Positions 58,858 to 64,000 of a stretch of 64,000 bases of DNA are shown here, in pieces. Below the pieces are notes generated by a model. That model did not search any database. It was not told the origin of the DNA and was given only the letters and a program-made list of their open reading frames with translations. The position numbers and the translations under genes were made by a program. Source of the DNA: Azohydromonas aeria. GTDB lineage: Bacteria; Pseudomonadota; Gammaproteobacteria; Burkholderiales; Burkholderiaceae_C. Within the stretch, counting starts at the first letter, position 1. Every line of letters begins with the position of its first letter. The stretch is taken from positions 62,001 to 126,000 of the forward strand of contig NZ_VIDQ01000001.1 in assembly GCF_009760915.1 (NCBI RefSeq), written 5' to 3'.

Positions 58858-58871
58858 TGGTAGCGCTGCCA
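58858..58871. promoter_or_regulatory. LacI-type operator upstream of the regulator gene
   Basis: TGGTAGCGCTGCCA is a near-perfect palindrome with the central GCGC typical of LacI-family sites. It lies 31 bases upstream of the LacI-type gene start and matches the two operators at 60011 and 60038, suggesting autoregulation. Confidence 0.8.
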
Positions 58872-58902
58872 TCGGAAGTCGCCGGCGGCGCACAATCGGG
58901 CC

Positions 58903-59949
58903 ATGAACGACGACGCCCCTCCCGTGGACACGCCTTCCACCCCGCGCCGGCGCCGCGGCGGCGGGGGCATCACGCTGAACGACGTGGCCCGCATCGCGGG
59001 CGTGGCGCCGATCACCGCCTCGCGCGCGCTCAACACGCCGGCGCAGGTGTCGCCGCAGGTGCTGCAGCGCGTGCGCGAGGCGGTGCAGCGCACCGGCTAC
59101 GTGCCGAACCTGCTCGCCGGCGCGCTGGCCTCGCGGCGCAGCCGGCTGGTCGCGGCCGTCGTGCCCAGCATCGCCGCGCCGGTGTTCCTGGAGACGATGC
59201 AGGCGCTGACCGAGGCGCTGGCCGCGCAGGGCTACCAGCTCATGCTGGGCCAGGGCGGCTACGACGGGGCACGCGAGGACGAACTGCTGGAGTCCATCCT
59301 CGGCCGCCGCCCCGACGGCCTGGTGCTCACCGGCGTGATGCACTCGGCCCAGGGCCGCCGGCGCCTGCTCGCCAGCGGGCTGCCGGTGGTCGAGACCTGG
59401 GATTTCACGAGCACGCCCATCGACATGCTGGTGGGCTTCTCGCACGAGGCCGCCGCCGCGGCGATGGCCGACCACCTCTTCGAGCGCGGCCACCGCCGCC
59501 TGGCGGTGCTGGGCGGCGACGACGCGCGCGCGCTGCGGCGCCAGAAGGGGTTCATCGACCGGGCCCGGGCCCTGGGCTGCGCGGCCGTGCCGGCGCTGGC
59601 GCTGCCCGCGCCCACCGGCGTGCCCGAAGGCCGCGCCGGGCTCAGCCGGCTGCTGGAGCAGGCACCGGACACCCGGGCCGTGTTCTGCGCGTCGGACGCG
59701 CTGGCGCTGGGGGCGCTGGCCGAGGCGCAATCCCGGGGTCTGCGCGTGCCCACCGACCTGGCGCTGGCCGGCTTTGGCGACATGCCCTTCGCCGCCTCGC
59801 TGTGCCCGGCGCTGTCCACCGTGCGCATCGACGGCACGGCCATCGGCCGCCACGCGGCGCGCTTCATCGTCGAGCGCGTGGAAGGGCGCGAGGTCGGCGA
59901 CAAGGTCATCGACGTGGGCTTCAGCGTCATCCAGCGCGACAGCACCTGA
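58903..59949 (+). CDS. LacI-family transcriptional regulator (glucarate cluster)
   Basis: A 348-residue regulator. The N-terminal helix-turn-helix is ITLNDVARIAGVAPITASRALNTPAQVSPQVLQRVREAVQRTGYVPN, followed by the hinge helix LLAGALASRRS and a periplasmic-binding-like ligand domain (DGLVLTGVMHS, FCASDALALGAL, AGFGDMPFAASL). It is related to GntR-type LacI members that respond to sugar acids. Three matching palindromes, one before its own gene and two before the binding-protein gene, are its probable operators. The likely effector is glucarate or a related compound, inferred from gudD. Confidence 0.92.
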   Translation: MNDDAPPVDTPSTPRRRRGGGGITLNDVARIAGVAPITASRALNTPAQVSPQVLQRVREAVQRTGYVPNLLAGALASRRSRLVAAVVPSIAAPVFLETMQALTEALAAQGYQLMLGQGGYDGAREDELLESILGRRPDGLVLTGVMHSAQGRRRLLASGLPVVETWDFTSTPIDMLVGFSHEAAAAAMADHLFERGHRRLAVLGGDDARALRRQKGFIDRARALGCAAVPALALPAPTGVPEGRAGLSRLLEQAPDTRAVFCASDALALGALAEAQSRGLRVPTDLALAGFGDMPFAASLCPALSTVRIDGTAIGRHAARFIVERVEGREVGDKVIDVGFSVIQRDST

Positions 59950-60010
59950 AGCGCCCGCAATCCCTGGACAAGACCCCGCGCGCGGGTTAACCCGGGATGT
60001 GAAGTGCATC

Positions 60011-60049
60011 GGTAGCGCTACCATCGCGCCTGTTTTTGGTAGCGCTACC
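60011..60049. promoter_or_regulatory. Pair of LacI-type operators upstream of the glucarate genes
   Basis: GGTAGCGCTACC occurs twice as a perfect palindrome (60011-60022 and 60038-60049), with centres 27 bases apart, in the gap between the regulator gene and the binding-protein gene. T5 (60033-60037) lies between them. Confidence 0.88.
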
Positions 60050-60093
60050 GTGGCGATGGGCCGGGGTGGCCCCTGACCCGAAGGACAACTGTC

Positions 60094-61068
60094 ATGACGT
60101 TCCCGCGCCGCTCCCTTCTCGTCCTGGCCCTGGCGGCTGCCGCGTGCGGCGGCGCGCAGGCGCAGGCCTGGCCCGCGAAGCCGATCACCTGGGTCGTGCC
60201 CTTCGCCCCGGGTGGCTCGACCGACGTGGTGGCGCGCGTCGTGGCGCAGGGGCTGCAGACAGCCTTGAAGCAGACGGTGGTGGTGGACAACCGCGCCGGC
60301 GCGGGCGGCGTCATCGGCGTCACGGCGGTGGCCAAGGCGCCGGCGGACGGCTACACGCTCATCGGCGGCACCATCAGCACGCACGCCATCAACGCCACGC
60401 TCTACAAGAGCCTGCCCTACGACCCGGTGAAGGACTTCGAGCCGGTGTCGCTCATCGCCTTCGTGCCCAACGCGCTGATGGTGAATCCGGCGCTGGGCGT
60501 GAACTCGGTGCAGGAGCTGCTCGCCTGGATCAAGGCGCATCCCAAGGAGGCGTCCTACGCCTCGTCGGGCGCGGGCACGTCCACGCACCTGACCGGCGCG
60601 CTGCTGGCCGACACGCTGGGCGTGCCGATGATGCACGTGCCCTACAAGGGCAGCCCGCAGGCGCTGCAGGACGTGGTGGCGGGCAACGTGCCGTTCCTGT
60701 TCGACCAGCTCACCGCCGGCCTGCCGCTGGCCAAGGGCGGCAAGCTGAAGGTGCTGGCCGTGACCTCGCAGAAGCGCAACGTGCTCGCGCCCGACGTGCC
60801 GACCATGGCCGAGGCCGGCATGCCGGGCTTCAACCTGGTGTCGTGGCAGGCGGTGTATGCCCCGAAGGGCACGCCCAGGGACGTGGTGCAGCGCCTGAGC
60901 GCCGAGATCTCCAGGGTGCTGCAGCAGCCCGAGGTGAAGTCCAAGCTGGAGCAGCAGTTCGGCATGGAGGTCGTCGGCGGCGGCCCCGAGCAGCTCGCTG
61001 CGCTGATGCGCACCGACATCCCGCGCCTGGGCGCGCTGGTGAAGAAGACCGGCGCCTCGGCCGAGTGA
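60094..61068 (+). CDS. Bug/TctC-family tripartite tricarboxylate transporter binding protein
   Basis: A 324-residue periplasmic protein with signal peptide (LLVLALAAAACGGAQAQA). WPAKPITWVVPFAPGGSTDVVARVVAQ, VDNRAGAGGVIG, PADGYTLIGGT, PYDPVKDFEPVSL and VPYKGSPQALQDVVAG are the standard Bug-family blocks. It should bind a carboxylate; being 25 bases upstream of gudD and behind LacI-type operators suggests glucarate or galactarate. TctA/TctB membrane partners are not in the window. Confidence 0.92.
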   Translation: MTFPRRSLLVLALAAAACGGAQAQAWPAKPITWVVPFAPGGSTDVVARVVAQGLQTALKQTVVVDNRAGAGGVIGVTAVAKAPADGYTLIGGTISTHAINATLYKSLPYDPVKDFEPVSLIAFVPNALMVNPALGVNSVQELLAWIKAHPKEASYASSGAGTSTHLTGALLADTLGVPMMHVPYKGSPQALQDVVAGNVPFLFDQLTAGLPLAKGGKLKVLAVTSQKRNVLAPDVPTMAEAGMPGFNLVSWQAVYAPKGTPRDVVQRLSAEISRVLQQPEVKSKLEQQFGMEVVGGGPEQLAALMRTDIPRLGALVKKTGASAE

Positions 61069-61093
61069 CGCAATCCATTCCGGAAGTATTCCC

Positions 61094-62392
61094 ATGACCC
61101 TCCGCGACACCCTGATCCAGCACGTCCGCATCACGCCCATCGCCTTCCGCGACGGCCCGCTGCTCAATGCCAGCGGCATCCACGAGCCCTGGGCGCTGCG
61201 CGCCATCGTCGAGATCGAGACCAGCGACGGCCGCGTCGGCCTGGGCGAGACCTACGGCGACGAGCCGATGCTGCGCGCGCTGGAGACGGCCCGGCCGCTG
61301 CTGCAGGGCCTGTCGCCCTTCGACCTCAACGAGATGGAGCAGCGGGTGCGCGCCGCCTTCAAGCCGGCGGCCGCCGCGGCGATCAACGCCGGCGCGGTGG
61401 AGTTCACGCTGGCGCCGGGCTCGCACACCGCCAAGAACGCGGCCAAGGTCACCAGCGCCTTCGAGGTGGCGATGCTGGACCTGCAGGGCCAGATGCTGAA
61501 CGCGCCGGTGGTGGACCTGCTCGGCGGCGCGGTGCGCAAGGCGGTGCCGTACAGCGCGTACCTGTTCTTCAAGTACGCCGAGCACGTGGACAAGCCGTAC
61601 GCGCCCGACGCCTGGGGCGAGGGCCTGAGCCCGGCGCAGATGGTGGCGCAGGCGCGGCGCATGGTGGAGCTCTACGGCTTCCAGAGCATCAAGGTCAAAG
61701 GGGGCGTGTTCGAGCCCGCGCACGAGATCGCCACCATGCGCGCGCTGCGCGAGGCCTTCCCGAAGCACCCGCTGCGCCTGGACCCGAACGCCAACTGGTC
61801 GCTGGAAACCAGCATCCGGGCCGCGCCGGAGCTGGATGAGCTGCTGGAGTACTACGAGGACCCGACGCCCACGCTCGAAGGCATGGCCGAGCTGTCGAAG
61901 CACTGCCGCTCGCCGCTGGCGACCAACATGGTCGTCACGACCATGGACGAGTTCCGCCGCAACGTGGAGCTGGGCTGCGGCACGAAGATCATCCTGTCCG
62001 ACCACCACTACTGGGGCGGGCTGCGCGCGACGCAGGCGCTGGGCCGCATGTGCGAGGTGTTCGGGCTGGGGCTGTCGATGCACAGCAACTCCCACCTGGG
62101 CATCAGCCTGATCGCCATGACGCACGTGGCCGCCGCGGTGCCCAACGTCACCTATGCCTGCGACACGCACTACCCGTGGCAGGAGGAGGAGGTGATCGAG
62201 GGTGGGCGCATCGCCTTCCAGGACGGCGCGGTGGCGGTGCCGACCAAGCCGGGCCTGGGCGTGACGCTGGACCGCGAGGCGCTGGCGCGGCTGCACGAGC
62301 AGTACCTGAGCTGCGGCGTGCGCAACCGCGACGACCTCAAGCAGATGCGCAAGTACCAGCCGGACTTCAGCGGGAAGAGCCCGAGGTTTTGA
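61094..62392 (+). CDS. gudD: Glucarate dehydratase (enolase superfamily)
   Basis: A 432-residue member of the enolase superfamily, glucarate dehydratase branch. FRDGPLLNASGIHEPWALRAIVEIET is the capping start, SIKVKGGVFEP the K-x-K catalytic pair, LRLDPNANWSLETS the first metal ligand, YYEDPTPTLEGMAE the second, and SMHSNSHLGISLIAMTHVAAA the catalytic His region. It converts D-glucarate to 5-keto-4-deoxy-glucarate. It probably shares a transcript with the binding protein and is controlled by the LacI-type regulator. Confidence 0.92.
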   Translation: MTLRDTLIQHVRITPIAFRDGPLLNASGIHEPWALRAIVEIETSDGRVGLGETYGDEPMLRALETARPLLQGLSPFDLNEMEQRVRAAFKPAAAAAINAGAVEFTLAPGSHTAKNAAKVTSAFEVAMLDLQGQMLNAPVVDLLGGAVRKAVPYSAYLFFKYAEHVDKPYAPDAWGEGLSPAQMVAQARRMVELYGFQSIKVKGGVFEPAHEIATMRALREAFPKHPLRLDPNANWSLETSIRAAPELDELLEYYEDPTPTLEGMAELSKHCRSPLATNMVVTTMDEFRRNVELGCGTKIILSDHHYWGGLRATQALGRMCEVFGLGLSMHSNSHLGISLIAMTHVAAAVPNVTYACDTHYPWQEEEVIEGGRIAFQDGAVAVPTKPGLGVTLDREALARLHEQYLSCGVRNRDDLKQMRKYQPDFSGKSPRF

Positions 62393-62574
62393 GCCCCGGG
62401 CTGCCGCCGAGGCGGGCCCGGGACCGCAGGGCACGCGGCTTGCCGACCCTGCAACGCCCGCAGTGCCGGCCAGGACCGGCGGCACGTGCGGGCGCACGCC
62501 GCGGCGCGGCCGGCCCGGTGGCCGGCACGCCGTGATCACGATCTGAACAAAAGCACCTGTAGAGGACTTCGCTC

Positions 62575-62910
62575 ATGAATACCAAGCACTTGCTCCCCAT
62601 GGCCCTGGTTTCCGCCGCCTTCCTGGCCGGCTGCGGCACCCTGGCCGGCAGCCCGGACCGCGCCGACGGCGCGCCGCACCGCACCGTGGGCGAGGCGGTG
62701 GACGACGCCAAGATCGTCACCGAGCTCAAGGCCAAGCTCGCCGCCGACTCGGACCTGAGCGCCTTCAAGATCAACGTCGATTCGACCCAGGGCTTCGTGC
62801 GCCTGAAGGGTGAAGTCAAGACCTTCGCCGCGCGCCAGAAGGCCGACGCCATGGCCCGCGCCATCAAGGGCGTGAAGTCGGTGGACAACCAGCTGCTGAT
62901 CACGGGCTGA
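62575..62910 (+). CDS. BON-domain lipoprotein
   Basis: A 111-residue lipoprotein with lipobox LAGC (Cys near 20) and a single BON domain (DDAKIVTELKAKLAADSDLSAFKINVDSTQGFVRLKGEVKTFAARQKADAMARAIKGVKSVDNQLLI). BON proteins such as OsmY bind membrane surfaces and respond to envelope or osmotic stress. GTAGAGGACTTCGCTC precedes the ATG. A strong terminator follows. Confidence 0.92.
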   Translation: MNTKHLLPMALVSAAFLAGCGTLAGSPDRADGAPHRTVGEAVDDAKIVTELKAKLAADSDLSAFKINVDSTQGFVRLKGEVKTFAARQKADAMARAIKGVKSVDNQLLITG

Positions 62911-62925
62911 ACGTCCGTGGCTCCC

Positions 62926-62957
62926 GGGCGGGCCCACCGCGGCCCGCCCGCTTTTTT
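62926..62957 (+). terminator. Terminator after the BON lipoprotein gene
   Basis: GGGCGGGCC (62926-62934) pairs with GGCCCGCCC (62941-62949), followed by TTTTTT (62952-62957). Confidence 0.92.
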
Positions 62958-63002
62958 GCCAGCTTCCCGGGCGGCGCCGCATTGCGCGGCGCCGTTTTCG
63001 TT

Positions 63003-63236
63003 TCACGCCTGGGCTTGGGGTGCGCCGTGTTCCAGCGCCGCGCCGGCGGCCAGGGCCTGCAGGCAGCGCAGGCACAGGCAGCCGCTCCAGCGCTGGCGCA
63101 GTTGCGCCTGCAATTCCGGGCTCAGCGTCAGCGTGCTGCAGGGGCAGGGCGCCGCGTCGCTGACGCCGCAGTGGAAGGCGCCGCCGCAGCGCGGGCAGCG
63201 GTCGGACAGGGTTTCGGGGGTGGCGGCGTCGGTCAT
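63003..63236 (-). CDS. Cysteine-rich CWC family protein
   Basis: A 77-residue protein with seven or eight Cys arranged CPRCGGAFHCGV, PCPCSTLTLS and GCLCLRCLQALA, fitting the small Cys-rich CWC family, probably metal-binding, of unknown role. The ATG at 63236 is preferred because the upstream in-frame residues are unrelated to the family. It is divergent from the dCMP deaminase gene by 68 bases. Confidence 0.82.
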   Translation of the reverse strand: MTDAATPETLSDRCPRCGGAFHCGVSDAAPCPCSTLTLSPELQAQLRQRWSGCLCLRCLQALAAGAALEHGAPQAQA

Positions 63237-63304
63237 GGCAGGCGGAAGCTGGGCAGGGTGGGAGGGCGAAGGTGCGAGAATGACCCATTTTCCGGGTGCT
63301 GAAA

Positions 63305-63841
63305 ATGTCGTCATCGCCAAAAGCCGCCATCGATTGGGACCAGTTTTTCTTCGGCATTGCGCAACTGGCGGCGCTGCGCTCCAAGGACCCGCTGACCAAG
63401 AATGGCGCCTGCATCGTCAGCCCCGACCACAAGATCCTGGGCGTGGGCTACAACGGCCTGCCCCGGGGTTGCGACGACAGCGACCCGACCTATTGGAGCG
63501 ATGACGACAACGACCCGTTCCGCTCGCGCCACAGTTACGTGGTCCACGCCGAAATCAATGCGATATTGAATTGCGTGGTGCTGCGGCTGGCGGGCTCGGC
63601 CATTTACGTGACGCAGTTTCCCTGCCCCAAATGCGCGCAGGCCATCATCCAGACGGGCATCGGCAAGGTGATTTACCACCGGCGCAAGGAGCACCATGGG
63701 CCGCAAATCAGGGCCGTGGAGAAGATGTTCCAGGATGCGGGGGTGATTGCCGAGAGGATCAGTGACATCAATCCGGCGACGGGGGAGTGGATCGAAAATC
63801 TGGAGAGGTATTTGACGAAGGGGGAAGGTAGTGCTGGATGA
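63305..63841 (+). CDS. dCMP deaminase (ComEB-type zinc deaminase)
   Basis: A 178-residue zinc enzyme of the cytidine/deoxycytidylate deaminase superfamily. SKDPLTKNGACIVSPDHKILGVGYNGLPRGCDD is the family start, VVHAEINAIL carries the zinc His and catalytic Glu, and FPCPKCAQAIIQTGI the two zinc Cys. It deaminates dCMP to dUMP for dTTP synthesis and so complements the class II ribonucleotide reductase encoded elsewhere in the window. ATG 63305 is preferred over a GTG at 63296. The downstream 160 bases hold only a REP sequence. Confidence 0.92.
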   Translation: MSSSPKAAIDWDQFFFGIAQLAALRSKDPLTKNGACIVSPDHKILGVGYNGLPRGCDDSDPTYWSDDDNDPFRSRHSYVVHAEINAILNCVVLRLAGSAIYVTQFPCPKCAQAIIQTGIGKVIYHRRKEHHGPQIRAVEKMFQDAGVIAERISDINPATGEWIENLERYLTKGEGSAG

Positions 63842-63971
63842 TTCCAGTTATTTTCTTTGTCATTATTTCTTCAGGTGCGGTAAATTGTCATTCCGCGCAG
63901 GTTTGCTGAAGACCGGGACAACTCGGGCGTAGCCGGCATCCCGACAGCACGGGCCTCTCGCCCACTGCTTC

Positions 63972-63999
63972 GTCATTCCGGCGAAAGCCGGAATCCACG
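63972..63999. repeat. REP half-element at the window end
   Basis: Identical to the left end of the doublets at 20347 and 29577 (GTCATTCCGGCGAAAGCCGG then AATCCACG). The window stops here, so the core and the inverted partner, if present, lie outside. Confidence 0.9.
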
Positions 64000-64000
64000 A

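Overview
The window is high-GC DNA, coding almost throughout, with a gene content typical of a betaproteobacterium of the order Burkholderiales (Comamonadaceae or Rubrivivax/Leptothrix type). The pointers are a Bug-type tricarboxylate-binding protein, an NnrS/NsrR cluster, a SLC5-fused histidine kinase locus and abundant REP-like palindromes. The taxonomic statement is inference from gene families only. No rRNA, tRNA, CRISPR array, insertion sequence or phage gene was recognised.

Layout. 1-10.9 kb: a symporter and acetate-type signalling region with a DUF485 subunit cut by the window edge, a cNMP/CBS/DUF294 protein, a pseudokinase-exonuclease fusion, a receiver-only regulator, a symporter-histidine kinase, small membrane proteins and a DUF4212/SLC5 symporter. 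11.2-13.6 kb: an MHS-type MFS transporter and a secreted cytochrome c. 13.7-16.4 kb: narXL. 16.5-18.6 kb: three poorly known genes and a hexanucleotide microsatellite. 18.7-21 kb: a gene-poor, less GC-rich island with decayed BPSL0067/STY0301 genes and several repeat families. 21-28 kb: two NarK-type nitrate transporters, a cytoplasmic Nas/Nap-clade molybdoenzyme and a DmsB-DmsC fusion, apparently standing where narGHJI usually lies. 28-36 kb: carbonic anhydrase, universal stress protein, cupin, nitronate monooxygenase, DUF883, a CPA2 antiporter, a DksA-like protein and an erythromycin-esterase-like protein. 36-42 kb: rdgC, then a nitric-oxide-defence cluster (DUF59, NnrS-type membrane proteins, NsrR, CcoG). 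42-46.6 kb: a GH1-RmlD fusion with UDP-galactopyranose mutase, then a PIN toxin-antitoxin pair. 46.8-53.2 kb: ubiUVT for oxygen-independent ubiquinone synthesis, followed by a B12-dependent ribonucleotide reductase carrying an intein in its active site. 53-64 kb: metabolic and envelope genes, a glucarate dehydratase cluster with LacI-type operators, and dCMP deaminase.

Together the central genes describe a facultative anaerobe that senses nitrate (NarXL), imports it (two NarK proteins) and probably reduces it on a quinol-linked cytoplasmic enzyme. It can make ubiquinone and deoxynucleotides without oxygen, and it handles NO through NsrR and NnrS. FNR-like 14-bp dyads lie about 31-32 bp upstream of -10-like hexamers at narX, the usp gene, the nitronate monooxygenase gene and the nnrS operon. 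NsrR-like 23-bp dyads lie at the nnrS operon and at ccoG. The most noteworthy points are the Nas-DmsBC nitrate reductase arrangement, the intein ending in Gln, the overlapping FNR/NsrR promoter, the probably leaderless narX transcript, the frameshifted effector/immunity-like pair and the paired REP elements.
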